This document shows positions 52,645 to 63,696 of a DNA stretch of 64,000 nucleotides, in pieces. The translations under genes were made by a program, and so were the position numbers. Below the pieces are notes generated by a model. The model did not search any database. It worked only from the letters and a program-made list of their open reading frames with translations, and was not told the origin of the DNA. Origin of the DNA: Bradyrhizobium zhanjiangense (GTDB taxonomy: Bacteria > Pseudomonadota > Alphaproteobacteria > Rhizobiales > Xanthobacteraceae); assembly GCF_004114935.1 (NCBI RefSeq), contig NZ_CP022221.1:1509001-1573000 (forward strand), in the 5' to 3' direction. Within the stretch, counting starts at the first letter, position 1; the number at the start of each line of letters is the position of its first letter.

Positions 52645-53658
52645 ATGAAAAAAGTGGCTTTGTTGGCAACGGCGCTGGCAATGGTGGCGGGTTCGGCTTT
52701 CGCGGCAGACATGCCGGTCAAGGCATTGAAAGCCCCGCCGCCGCCGGCCTTCGATCCCTGGGATATCGCCTTCGGCGGCGCCATCATGAGCGACTACATC
52801 TTCCGCGGTATCACCCAGTCGAACCACAAGCCGTCTGTCGCCGCCTATTTTGAGCCGCGCTACAACGTCACCAAGGACCTCCAGCTCTATGTCGGCTTGG
52901 CCGGTGAGAGCATCTCCTTCCCGAACCGCGCCGCGGCCGAGATCGACGTCTACGGCGGTATCCGCCCGACCTTCGGTGCGTTCGCCTTCGACATCGGTGT
53001 CTGGGGTTATCTGTATCCGGGTGGCACCTGCTTTTACGGCGCGCCGACTGACACCGCCGGCAACCCGCTCAGCGCGCAGTGCGCGGCGAACGCCCTGCTC
53101 AACGGCAACGTGATGAAGAAGGATGTCAGCTTCTTCGAAGTCTACGGCAAGGTGGCTTACACCATCAACGACAGCTGGACCGTCGGCCTGAACGAGTACT
53201 ACACGCCGAGCTTCCTGAACTCCGGTGCGTGGGGCGACTATGTGTCGATCACCGCCAAGTACACCGCGCCGAGCACCATTTTCGGCTCCAGCGGCGTCGG
53301 CATGTACGTCTCGGGTGAGTTCGGCCGCCAATTCCTGGGCACCTCCGACTCGTTCTACGGCACTGGCTTCGCCGCGCCGGGCTTCGCCGGTCCGTTCCCG
53401 AACGGCATCAAGTACGCCGATTACAACACCTGGAATATCGGCATCGGCTTCACCTACAAGGTGTTCACGCTCGACCTGCGTTACTCCGACACCGACCTTT
53501 CGAAGGCGAACTGCAACGCGTTCACCAGCGACTACACGGCAGGCTTCAACGGCAGCTTCAGCAACATCAATCCGACTGGCGTCGGCTCCAATTGGTGCGG
53601 CGCCGCCGGTATCGCCAAGCTCTCCTTCGACCTGACGGCGATGACCAACCTGAAGTAA
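52645..53658 (+). CDS. TorF-family putative porin
   Basis: A 337-residue outer-membrane beta-barrel of the TorF (TIGR02001) family. The signal peptide (MKKVALLATALAMVAGSAFA) ends at AADMPVKALKAPPPPAF, the ADMPVKA...PP opening common in rhizobial outer-membrane proteins. After it, GGAIMSDYIFRGITQSNHKPS is the family hallmark, and aromatic beta-strands follow to the end. A slightly earlier ATG (52633) is possible, but GGGGA before 52645 fits better. A terminator follows. It may move small solutes; substrates are unknown. Confidence 0.87.
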   Translation: MKKVALLATALAMVAGSAFAADMPVKALKAPPPPAFDPWDIAFGGAIMSDYIFRGITQSNHKPSVAAYFEPRYNVTKDLQLYVGLAGESISFPNRAAAEIDVYGGIRPTFGAFAFDIGVWGYLYPGGTCFYGAPTDTAGNPLSAQCAANALLNGNVMKKDVSFFEVYGKVAYTINDSWTVGLNEYYTPSFLNSGAWGDYVSITAKYTAPSTIFGSSGVGMYVSGEFGRQFLGTSDSFYGTGFAAPGFAGPFPNGIKYADYNTWNIGIGFTYKVFTLDLRYSDTDLSKANCNAFTSDYTAGFNGSFSNINPTGVGSNWCGAAGIAKLSFDLTAMTNLK

Positions 53659-53682
53659 GTTTCTTCCCGAAACGACTTGATG

Positions 53683-53712
53683 AGGGCGGCGGAGCAATCT
53701 GCCGCCCTTTTG
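53683..53712 (+). terminator. Rho-independent terminator after the porin gene
   Basis: AGGGCGGC (53683-53690) pairs with GCCGCCCT (53701-53708) across ten bases, followed by TTTTG. It lies 25 bases after the porin stop codon. Confidence 0.88.
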
Positions 53713-53780
53713 CTTTGGGGCTAATAGACTAAAGGAGTTCGGCCGTGGCGTGCGCGGTGAGGGCTCGATGTTGGCCACAT

Positions 53781-54002
53781 CGTCATGGCCGGCCCGACCT
53801 GGACAAGCCAGGGCATGACGTGAAGAAACTTCCACCCTCCCCTGGAGAGGCCCTGTAGGGGGAGGGTCGATCGCGCGCAGCGCGAGCGGGGCGGGGTGAT
53901 CTCTCGACACGGACAGTGTCAACGCGGATAGACCGTCACCCCACCTCGGTTCGCATTACGCTTCGCTGCATGCGAACCGATCCTCCCCCTCAGGGGAGGA
54001 TG
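53781..54002. repeat. Intergenic palindromic repeat block
   Basis: Two different foldable elements lie here. The first is CGTCATGGCC (53781-53790) and GGGCATGACG (53811-53820), complementary except for one base. The second, starting at CCACCCTCCCC near 53830 and ending at CCCCTCAGGGGAGGATGGG near 54002, contains several GC-rich hairpins. The whole 350-base gap between the porin gene and the convergent ABC exporter gene is non-coding and looks made of repeat material. Confidence 0.65.
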
Positions 54003-54067
54003 GGAGCTCGTGTCGCGAAACCGCGCTAAATCACGCCGCCGCGCACACGAATCCGGAGCGCCGCGCC

Positions 54068-55822
54068 TCAACGCGCCGCGCTCGGCTCCGCTACAGCCGG
54101 TTCGCCGCCGAGGACGTGGATCTCGCCGTCCTTCACCATTGTCATCTTGCGGGTGTGGAAGGCGTCGAGCGTCGAGCGGTGGCCGATCGAGACAATGGTC
54201 GCCTGCGGCAGCTTCTCCGCCAACAGCCGGTACAGCCGGGCCTCGGACGGCTCGTCCAGCGACGCCGTGGCCTCGTCCAGGAACAGATAGTCCGGCGCAT
54301 GCAACAGCGCGCGAGCGAGCCCGAGGCGCTGCTGCTCGCCGAGCGACAGCATCCGGTTCCAGTGACCGTCCTCGGCAAGCCGCTTTGCCAGACGCGGCAT
54401 GCCTACCGCTGTCAGCACTTCCGCGATCTTCTCGGGCGCGATTGTGCCATGATCGGAGGGGTAGATCACGGCATCCCCGAGCGGACCGATCGGGAAATAC
54501 GGCCGCTGCGGCACCATCATCAGCTTCGCCTTCTCAGGAATGGCGATCGTTCCGTCGCCGAAAGGCCAGATGCCGGCAATGGCCCGGAACAACGTCGACT
54601 TGCCGGAACCGGACGGTCCGGTCACCAGAACTCGCTCTGCCGGCCGGACGATGAAGGCATCGGCGCTGACCAGTGGCTCGCCGTTTGGCAGGTTCACCAG
54701 CAATTGCTTGAGCGTGATTGCCTTGGCGCTGCCTGGCGCAACGCTGATGGCCGGCTCGTGCGCCGCGACGGTGGCTGCTGAGCTGACCGACATCTCGAAG
54801 CCATCGAGACGAGCAATCACCGAGCGCCATTCCGCGAGCGAGCGATACGCCGTGACGAAGAACGACAGCGCATCCTGCACGCTGCCAAACGCCGAGCCGG
54901 TCTGCATCAAGTCGCCGAGCTGGATTCTCTTGGCGAAGTAAGCCGGAGCCACCACCACATAGGGGAAGATCACTGCAGCCTGACTGTAGCTTGCCGTGAA
55001 AGCGGTCAGGCGCTTGGTCCTGCTCATAATCGCGTACCAGTTGCCTATGACGAAACCAAAGCGCTGCAGCAGATTCCCTCGCTCCGCGCTCTCACCTTTC
55101 AAAAGGGCGATCTGCTCCGAATTTTCGCGCACGCGGATCAGGTTGAAGCGGAAGTCGGCCTCGAAGCGCTGCTGTTCGAAATTGAGGTTGATGAGCGGGG
55201 CACCGATCCAGTGCGTCAGCGCCGTACCCAGGATTGCGTAGACCAGCGCACACCAGACCAGAAAACCAGGGATAACGATATCGGTACCGTAAATGTGCAG
55301 CGGCGCCTTGTCCGACAGGCCCCAGAGAATGACGACGAACGAGGCCAGCGTCACGATCGACGACAGCAGGCCGAGGCCGATGGTCAGGGTCTGCTCGACG
55401 AAATTCTTGACGTCCTCGGTGATACGCTGATCCGGATTGTCGGCGGCGTCGCCCTTGAGCTGCATGCGGTAATGCGTCGAGCCGTTGAGCCATTCGCCGA
55501 GATAATGTTGCGTCAGCCAGCGCCGCCAACGAATCTGGAGCCACTGGTTCAGGTAGAGCTTGTAGACCGCCAATGCGACGAAGGTGAAGGCAAGGCCAAG
55601 AAAGATCCAAATCTCTCTGACGAACCGGTCCAGTTCATATCCCTGGATCGCACTGAAGAATCGGTTCTGCCACTGACTGACCAGAACATTGATCGCCACC
55701 AGCGCCAGCTCCATGGCGATGACGGCGGCGAGCAGGCCGCGGCCAGCCCATTTGTCCTCCGATCGGAAATAGGGGGCGGCGATTCGCCAGACGATCGCGA
55801 GCGTGGCGCGGATGTTCTTCAC
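54068..55822 (-). CDS. YddA/BclA-type ABC exporter, fused permease and ATPase
   Basis: A 584-residue half-transporter. The N-terminal part (about 1-330) has six membrane segments with the SbmA/BacA-like YLNQWLQIRWRRWLTQHYLGEW region and NPDQRITEDVKNFVEQ, a hallmark of the COG4178/YddA family. The ATPase follows with Walker [10 protein letters not shown], signature LSLGEQQRLGLARALL, Walker B YLFLDEATASLDE and H-loop IGHRS. GTG 55822 follows AGGAGA; ATG 55867 is an alternative. Bradyrhizobium BclA, which imports plant NCR peptides, belongs to this type, but whether this gene is bclA cannot be shown here. Confidence 0.88.
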   Translation of the reverse strand: MKNIRATLAIVWRIAAPYFRSEDKWAGRGLLAAVIAMELALVAINVLVSQWQNRFFSAIQGYELDRFVREIWIFLGLAFTFVALAVYKLYLNQWLQIRWRRWLTQHYLGEWLNGSTHYRMQLKGDAADNPDQRITEDVKNFVEQTLTIGLGLLSSIVTLASFVVILWGLSDKAPLHIYGTDIVIPGFLVWCALVYAILGTALTHWIGAPLINLNFEQQRFEADFRFNLIRVRENSEQIALLKGESAERGNLLQRFGFVIGNWYAIMSRTKRLTAFTASYSQAAVIFPYVVVAPAYFAKRIQLGDLMQTGSAFGSVQDALSFFVTAYRSLAEWRSVIARLDGFEMSVSSAATVAAHEPAISVAPGSAKAITLKQLLVNLPNGEPLVSADAFIVRPAERVLVTGPSGSGKSTLFRAIAGIWPFGDGTIAIPEKAKLMMVPQRPYFPIGPLGDAVIYPSDHGTIAPEKIAEVLTAVGMPRLAKRLAEDGHWNRMLSLGEQQRLGLARALLHAPDYLFLDEATASLDEPSEARLYRLLAEKLPQATIVSIGHRSTLDAFHTRKMTMVKDGEIHVLGGEPAVAEPSAAR

Positions 55823-56135
55823 AGAGCTGGGTCTCCTCAGGGGATGTGCATAACGGCCCAGAGCCATATGGCTGAGGTAATGGCGAAAATGGGCGCGCTT
55901 AGACTAAAGTCGCAAGGTCTGCAATTTGCGTTGGCTTGTCGCAGCTTGCAACCCTAGCATGGGGCTCGACGGCGCGGGGCGGGGTGCTTCGGGATTTCGC
56001 GAGCTTGTGAGCGGACGGGAACCGCCGCATTCGCGAGGAATTCGCGTCCGACCCGGGGGTTATCGCTTTCAGCGTCAAGCAGGACCGGCTCTCCACGCGG
56101 GTCGCCTGCCACAAACATGCGTGGGGAGGAAGACC
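55823..56135. promoter_or_regulatory. Divergent region between ABC exporter and lactate permease genes
   Basis: These 313 bases lie between two divergent genes. They contain an AAGGTCTGCAATTTGCG stretch and a GGGAGGA ribosome site before the lactate permease. No coding frame could be supported, and no clear repeat was found. A lactate-responsive operator would be expected here but none was recognised. Confidence 0.3.
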
Positions 56136-57800
<1,665 letters not shown>

Positions 57801-57825
57801 CGGTCGACGCCAGGCTGCGATGCCA

Positions 57826-57857
57826 ATCCCCGCGAGGCTCGCCTCGCGGGGATTTTT
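57826..57857 (+). terminator. Rho-independent terminator after the lactate permease gene
   Basis: ATCCCCGCGAGG (57826-57837) pairs perfectly with CCTCGCGGGGAT (57842-57853) across a four-base loop, followed by TTTTG. It is a 12-bp stem 26 bases after the stop codon. Confidence 0.92.
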
Positions 57858-57943
57858 GCATCGACATCCGCCATGGGCGAACCTTCTCAAGAACGCTGCC
57901 GTCTTATAGAAGGTGCGGCAAGTCAGGTCGGTCGAGAGGTCTC

Positions 57944-58342
57944 ATGGTTTCGTTCAAGCGGTTGGTGTGTGCGGCAGTTGCCATGCTCGCGATGTCCACG
58001 CTCGCGCGTGCCGAGGACGGGTTCCCCTTCGGCACCGAAATGACGCTGGAAGCGCTGCCACAGCCCGGCTCGAAGCGGATACCGAACATCGAGATCGGCG
58101 ACAATGGCGAGGTCGTGCTGGAGCTCTGGTGCAAGGGCGGCAAGGGCCAGTTCTCGGTCGCCGGCAACACCGTGATCTTCGTTCCCGGGCAGATCCAGGA
58201 TCGTTCCTGTCCGCAGGCCAAGGCCCAGGCCGACGATGAGCTGGTCGGAGCGCTCGGCAGCGTCGAGACTTGGAAACGCCAGGGCGACGTGCTGACGCTG
58301 ATCGGCCCCAAGCCGCTGCGCTTTCGCGTGAACGGGAATTAG
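57944..58342 (+). CDS. Exported hypothetical protein, possible META-like domain
   Basis: A 132-residue protein with a signal peptide (MVSFKRLVCAAVAMLAMSTLARA) and a compact beta-rich domain. The late segment ETWKRQGDVLTLIGPKPLRFRV resembles the closing strands of META/HslJ domains; this is a pattern impression only. Two cysteines (ELWCKGGKGQFS and DRSCPQAKA) may form a disulphide. A GAGAGG site precedes ATG 57944. Function unknown. Confidence 0.7.
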   Translation: MVSFKRLVCAAVAMLAMSTLARAEDGFPFGTEMTLEALPQPGSKRIPNIEIGDNGEVVLELWCKGGKGQFSVAGNTVIFVPGQIQDRSCPQAKAQADDELVGALGSVETWKRQGDVLTLIGPKPLRFRVNGN

Positions 58343-58350
58343 ATCTGCTC

Positions 58351-58480
58351 TCGTGTCCCGGACAAGGCGCGTCGCGTAAGCGAGGCGCCGCAGAGCCGGG
58401 ACCCAGATTCTACCGGTTATCGAACTCGTGGCCTCTGGGCCCCGGCTCTGCAGCGCTACAGCGCTGCGTCCGGGGCACGA
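58351..58480. repeat. Intergenic palindromic repeat
   Basis: TCGTGTCCCGGAC (58351-58363) and GTCCGGGGCACGA (58468-58480) are inverted copies with one mismatch. Inner GCGCGTCGCG/CGAGGCGC and GCAGCGCTACAGCGCTGC hairpins are also present. It lies between two convergent genes and resembles dispersed repeats in related genomes (from memory). Confidence 0.7.
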
Positions 58481-58489
58481 TAGCGGCGC

Positions 58490-59701
58490 CTACTTCCACA
58501 CCGACTTGTCGGCGTCCCAGCGCTGGCCCTTCAGTTCCTTGGCGAGTGCCTCGACCGAGCCGTTGTCGTCGGGCAGATCGCCTTCCTCGTCGGCCGAAGC
58601 GTCGTCCGAGAGGTTAAGCTTGGCGCCGCTACTTTCATCAGCTGTCGTGGTCGCGGGGCTGCCGATCCACAGCATCAGCTTGTCCGTGGTGCCGGGCTTG
58701 TCGGGCGAGACGAGCCCTGCGACCTCGATCGTGTCGGTGAGCTCGAGCGCCGGATGATCCTGGTTCGGCCGCTTGAACACCAGCTTGAGCTTGCCGGTCG
58801 CCGGGTTGAAGCTTTGCGACACCGGCTTTGCCGCCAGCGTCCTGCTCAGCACGCCCGCAACCGCGGTCGCGAGCTTGTCGCGGTTGATCTTGTCGCCATC
58901 GCGCCAGTCGGCGGCGGGGAAGCGGATGGTGCGGTCCATCTCGGTCATGCCCGCGGTCCAGCCCGCGGCGGTGACGCCGGGCATCGCCTTGAACTTTGCC
59001 AGCAGCGCCCCCGCGCGCTCCGGATCGACCGACATGTTGATGGTCTGCTCACCGGCGCGCAGCGCGTCGCAGCCGACATTGAGGCTGGCCAGCGTCACCT
59101 CAACCTCCTGGCCCTTCAGGCTCTTCAGGAAGTCGGTCGCGGCATCGAGCTTGACCTTGACCGCGATCGCCTCCGGCGAGACGTCGGTGAAATCCTTCGG
59201 CTGCGGCGTGATGCCGTCATCGGAGGTCTGGTTGTCGAGGAATTCCTTCTCGCTGAGATCGGAATTGTCGGGCGAGGTGACCTCGGTCACGGTCTGGCCG
59301 ATCGTGATCTGGCCGCGGAACTCGAACGTGTCCCCGGCCTGCTTGCGCAGCAGCTTGACGCTGACCGGCGCCTTCGCGCCGAGGCTCTGCGTCGTGCCCG
59401 TCAGGTTCTGGCCCGCAACCTGGAGATTGACGACGAAGCGGTCCTTCCGGTCGGAATTCTTCGCGACGGGATAGCAGACGTCGAGCACGGCCGCCGTGAC
59501 CGTCTTGCCCTGGCGCGTCTCCTTCAGGATCACGTCGGCATTGCCGTCCATCAGCCCGTCGATCGAGGTGAAATAGCGCGTCTCGACGCCGCCGGGCGTA
59601 GTGGCCTTCGGCGACAGCTTCATCTGGGCGGAAGCGATCTCGGGCGAGGCGGCGAGTAGGGCCACCAAAAGGGCTGTCGAACAAACCGGAAGCGCGCGCA
59701 T
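58490..59701 (-). CDS. Exported protein of unknown function
   Basis: A 403-residue protein. A signal peptide (MRALPVCSTALLVALLAASPEIASA) is followed by beta-rich segments without a recognised domain, for example TPGGVETRYFTSIDGLMDGNADVIL and VTLASLNVGCDALRAGEQTI. It has two distant cysteines and an acidic Ser/Asp tail (SDDASADEEGDLPDDNG). ATG 59701 follows GAGGA. It converges with the preceding gene and lies just downstream of groEL on the same strand, separated by the groEL terminator. It may be periplasmic. Confidence 0.75.
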   Translation of the reverse strand: MRALPVCSTALLVALLAASPEIASAQMKLSPKATTPGGVETRYFTSIDGLMDGNADVILKETRQGKTVTAAVLDVCYPVAKNSDRKDRFVVNLQVAGQNLTGTTQSLGAKAPVSVKLLRKQAGDTFEFRGQITIGQTVTEVTSPDNSDLSEKEFLDNQTSDDGITPQPKDFTDVSPEAIAVKVKLDAATDFLKSLKGQEVEVTLASLNVGCDALRAGEQTINMSVDPERAGALLAKFKAMPGVTAAGWTAGMTEMDRTIRFPAADWRDGDKINRDKLATAVAGVLSRTLAAKPVSQSFNPATGKLKLVFKRPNQDHPALELTDTIEVAGLVSPDKPGTTDKLMLWIGSPATTTADESSGAKLNLSDDASADEEGDLPDDNGSVEALAKELKGQRWDADKSVWK

Positions 59702-59789
59702 CGACGAAATCCTCGAGCAATCAGAATCGGGGCCACCGTAGTGGGTTTTGGCCGCCGGTTGAATCGGAAAGCGGAGGGGCAGGGTCGGC

Positions 59790-59819
59790 AAAAAAGAAGG
59801 CCGCCCGGAGGCGGCCTTC
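59790..59819 (-). terminator. Terminator of groESL
   Basis: On the minus strand GAAGGCCGCC pairs perfectly with GGCGGCCTTC (59796-59819 on the plus strand) around a four-base loop, followed by a T6 run (plus-strand A run at 59790-59795). It lies 26 bases after the groEL stop codon. Confidence 0.92.
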
Positions 59820-59845
59820 GTAACACTGGAGGGTGAGGATGGGCC

Positions 59846-61606
<1,761 letters not shown>

Positions 61607-61620
61607 TCAGACGGATGGCC

Positions 61621-61917
61621 TTAGGCCAGCACGCCCATGATGTCCGACTCCTTCATGATCAGGAGCTCTTCGTTCTCGATCTTGACCTCGGTGCCCGACC
61701 ATTTGCCGAACAGCACGCGGTCGCCGACCTTGAGGTCGATCGGGATCAGCTTGCCGGTCTCGTCGCGGCCGCCCGGGCCGACGGCGACGATTTCGCCCTG
61801 GGAGGGCTTTTCCTTGGCGGTGTCGGGAATGATGATGCCGCCCTTGGACTTTTCCTCGGCGTCGATACGTTTGACCACGACACGGTCATGCAGCGGACGA
61901 AATTTGGATTTAGCCAT
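61621..61917 (-). CDS. groES: Co-chaperonin GroES
   Basis: A 98-residue 10-kDa co-chaperonin that caps Gro[35 protein letters not shown] is the usual opening with the mobile loop; [19 protein letters not shown] is the roof region, and [19 protein letters not shown] closes the fold. ATG 61917 follows AAGGGA. It is the first gene of the operon; CIRCE and the promoter lie 94-160 bases upstream. Confidence 0.98.
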   Translation of the reverse strand: MAKSKFRPLHDRVVVKRIDAEEKSKGGIIIPDTAKEKPSQGEIVAVGPGGRDETGKLIPIDLKVGDRVLFGKWSGTEVKIENEELLIMKESDIMGVLA

Positions 61918-62010
61918 GACGTTTCCCTTTGGAGGCTCGCTTCGGAAGTAGTGGAAGTGGGTTGGGGCGGCGCTTCCGTCCACCCTCTTCCCGAGGATCG
62001 AACGGCACGC

Positions 62011-62037
62011 TTAGCAATCGGGCTTTCCGAGTGCTAA
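62011..62037. promoter_or_regulatory. CIRCE element (HrcA operator) of groESL
   Basis: TTAGCAATC-N9-GAGTGCTAA matches the CIRCE consensus TTAGCACTC-N9-GAGTGCTAA at 17 of 18 arm positions (one A for C in the left arm). It lies immediately downstream of the predicted transcription start, where bound HrcA blocks transcription except under heat stress. Confidence 0.93.
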
Positions 62038-62048
62038 TAGTGCGCCCG

Positions 62049-62077
62049 GAAATATGGCTTGGCCGCGATCCTGTCAA
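62049..62077 (-). promoter_or_regulatory. Sigma-70-type promoter of groESL
   Basis: On the minus strand TTGACA (62077-62072) is followed after exactly 17 bases by TATTTC (62054-62049). Transcription would start near 62042, just upstream of CIRCE. The vegetative promoter plus CIRCE layout implies HrcA rather than RpoH control. Confidence 0.8.
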
Positions 62078-62233
62078 GCAAAGGTGGTTAAGCGATTGGT
62101 GAGGCGGATATAGGATGGTGGCATTGGAAACTCGTTCGGGGCGCCGGCGTATCAAACGACGGCATTGCTCCAGCGGCGGTTTTGCGCTTGGCTGCGGGAG
62201 GGGTGCGGCCATGGTCTTGTTCGGGGGAATGCC

Positions 62234-62755
62234 ATGATCAGTTCAGCTCGCGCGCGCACGGTTGCCAATCTGGCCGCCGCGTCTTGTCTGGCGCTATTGC
62301 TGGGCGCCTGCGGCGGCGGCATGAGCCTGCCGTCCTTCTCGTCGTCTTCGCCGCCGCCCGAGGCTGAGCCGGGCACCGGCCCGGAAATGCCCGCGACGAT
62401 CCGCTCCGACGAGATCGTCGGCCGCTGGGGTCTCGCCTCGTTCCAGAACCCGGCCGACCGCGCCCGCACCGAGGCTGCCGCCCGGGCGCAGTGCAAAAAT
62501 CCCTATGTGATCACCGCCGGCTCCTCCGGCGGCGTGATCATGCATCTGGCCGACCAGGCGACCCCGCAGGAGCTGCGGCTGAAGGGCTCGCCGAGCGGCA
62601 AGAACTACATCGGCCCCGCCGGCCCGACGCCGGGCGAGCAGGACCGCGAGATCATCTCCTTCGATGGCCGCGTGCTGATCACCCGCTTCATCGACAAGGA
62701 CGCCGCCACCCGCTACGGCAACATGGTCTACGTCCGCTGCGCGCCGAGGGCGTGA
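62234..62755 (+). CDS. Putative lipoprotein
   Basis: A 173-residue protein. The N-terminus MISSARARTVANLAAASCLALLLGACGGG contains a lipobox (LLGAC), so the mature protein would be lipid-anchored at that Cys in a membrane. A Ser/Pro-rich linker (SLPSFSSSSPPPEAEP) follows, then a compact domain with GRWGLASFQNPADRARTE, two cysteines (AQCKNPYV and VRCAPRA) and a Gly-rich centre. A GGGGGAA site precedes ATG 62234. No enzyme motif is visible. Role unknown. Confidence 0.8.
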   Translation: MISSARARTVANLAAASCLALLLGACGGGMSLPSFSSSSPPPEAEPGTGPEMPATIRSDEIVGRWGLASFQNPADRARTEAAARAQCKNPYVITAGSSGGVIMHLADQATPQELRLKGSPSGKNYIGPAGPTPGEQDREIISFDGRVLITRFIDKDAATRYGNMVYVRCAPRA

Positions 62756-62777
62756 TCGGGATTCCGGCCTAACCACG

Positions 62778-62858
62778 CGTCATTGCGAGCGGTAGCGAAG
62801 CAATCCAGAGTCTTTCCACGGTGACGGTCTGGATTGCTTCGCTACGCTCGCAATGACG
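62778..62858. repeat. Intergenic palindromic repeat, CGTCATTGCGAG family
   Basis: CGTCATTGCGAGC (62778-62790) and GCTCGCAATGACG (62846-62858) are exact complements. The inner GCGAAGCAATCCAGA and TCTGGATTGCTTCGC arms pair too, so the whole element folds into one long hairpin. It is a second copy of the family seen at 38918-39004. Confidence 0.9.
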
Positions 62859-62867
62859 GCAAACAAA

Positions 62868-62899
62868 AAAACGCCGGCTTGCGCCGGCGTTTTGTTTTT
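62868..62899. terminator. Bidirectional terminator between lipoprotein gene and cheZ
   Basis: AAAACGCCGGC (62868-62878) pairs perfectly with GCCGGCGTTTT (62883-62893) across four bases, with a T-rich tail on the plus strand and an A-rich stretch upstream, giving a T run on the minus strand. It ends both the lipoprotein transcript and cheZ. Confidence 0.92.
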
Positions 62900-62916
62900 C
62901 AGAATGACAAGTCCGC

Positions 62917-63696
62917 TCAGTCGAACAGCGCGTCGATGTCGTCCTGCGAGGCATGGCCGACGTCGCCGGCGAGTTTCGGGCCGTTGAGGAGCTTTTCGTC
63001 ATCGCTGCGGTTGTCGACAGGCGCCGGCACATGGGCCTTGATCGCGTCGACGCCGCCCCAGATCTCCATCATCGCATTGATGTGCTGCTCGATGAACTTC
63101 ATCGTGGTCATGACCTTGCTGATGCGCTGGCCGGTCAGATCCTGGAAGTTGCAGGCTTCGAAAATTGAGATGACGCGTTCCTGGATGTCGTCGGCGAGCC
63201 GCTTCTGCTGATCGGCCGATTGCACCTTGGACATCGCGCTGGCCGCCTGGTCGATCGACTCGGCGGCTTCGAGGATTTGCTGCGTCGCCTGCTCGGTGCC
63301 GCCGACGACCGCGCCGAGCTCGCCAGTGACCTTGGCCATCTCGCCGCCGTCGAAGCTCTTGCCGTGCAGCGTCGCGATCTCGCGCTTGGTGCGGTCGATG
63401 GCGTCGTGGATGAGGTCGAGCTCGACCTTCAGCTTCTCGCACTGCTCGATCTGCGCCCGGTAGGTCTCGAGCATGGTACGAGCTTCCGACAGCTCGTGGG
63501 CGGTGGAGGCGTCGATCGCCGCCATGGCTGCGCTGCCGGACAAGGGCACAGTGCCCTTCGCCATCTGTGCGCGGATCGCGCGCAGCTCGGCCATGATCTC
63601 GCTATGCATCGGGATTGCTTCTTCGGTTACGTCAAGAATCGGCATCTCGCCACCGGCGATATCTTCGACGCGAAAACGCTTGCGGTGAACAGCCAT
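62917..63696 (-). CDS. cheZ: Chemotaxis protein phosphatase CheZ
   Basis: A 259-residue all-helical protein. The catalytic helix signature EACNFQDLTGQRISKVM lies near residue 180, with the Gln that activates water for CheY-P dephosphorylation. The very end DDIDALFD is the CheY-binding tail. The long N-terminal helices (ELRAIRAQMAKGT to IDRTKREIATLHG) form the four-helix bundle. No other chemotaxis gene is in the window, so it acts on CheY proteins encoded elsewhere. The gene continues to the usual CheZ length. Confidence 0.93.
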   Translation of the reverse strand: MAVHRKRFRVEDIAGGEMPILDVTEEAIPMHSEIMAELRAIRAQMAKGTVPLSGSAAMAAIDASTAHELSEARTMLETYRAQIEQCEKLKVELDLIHDAIDRTKREIATLHGKSFDGGEMAKVTGELGAVVGGTEQATQQILEAAESIDQAASAMSKVQSADQQKRLADDIQERVISIFEACNFQDLTGQRISKVMTTMKFIEQHINAMMEIWGGVDAIKAHVPAPVDNRSDDEKLLNGPKLAGDVGHASQDDIDALFD

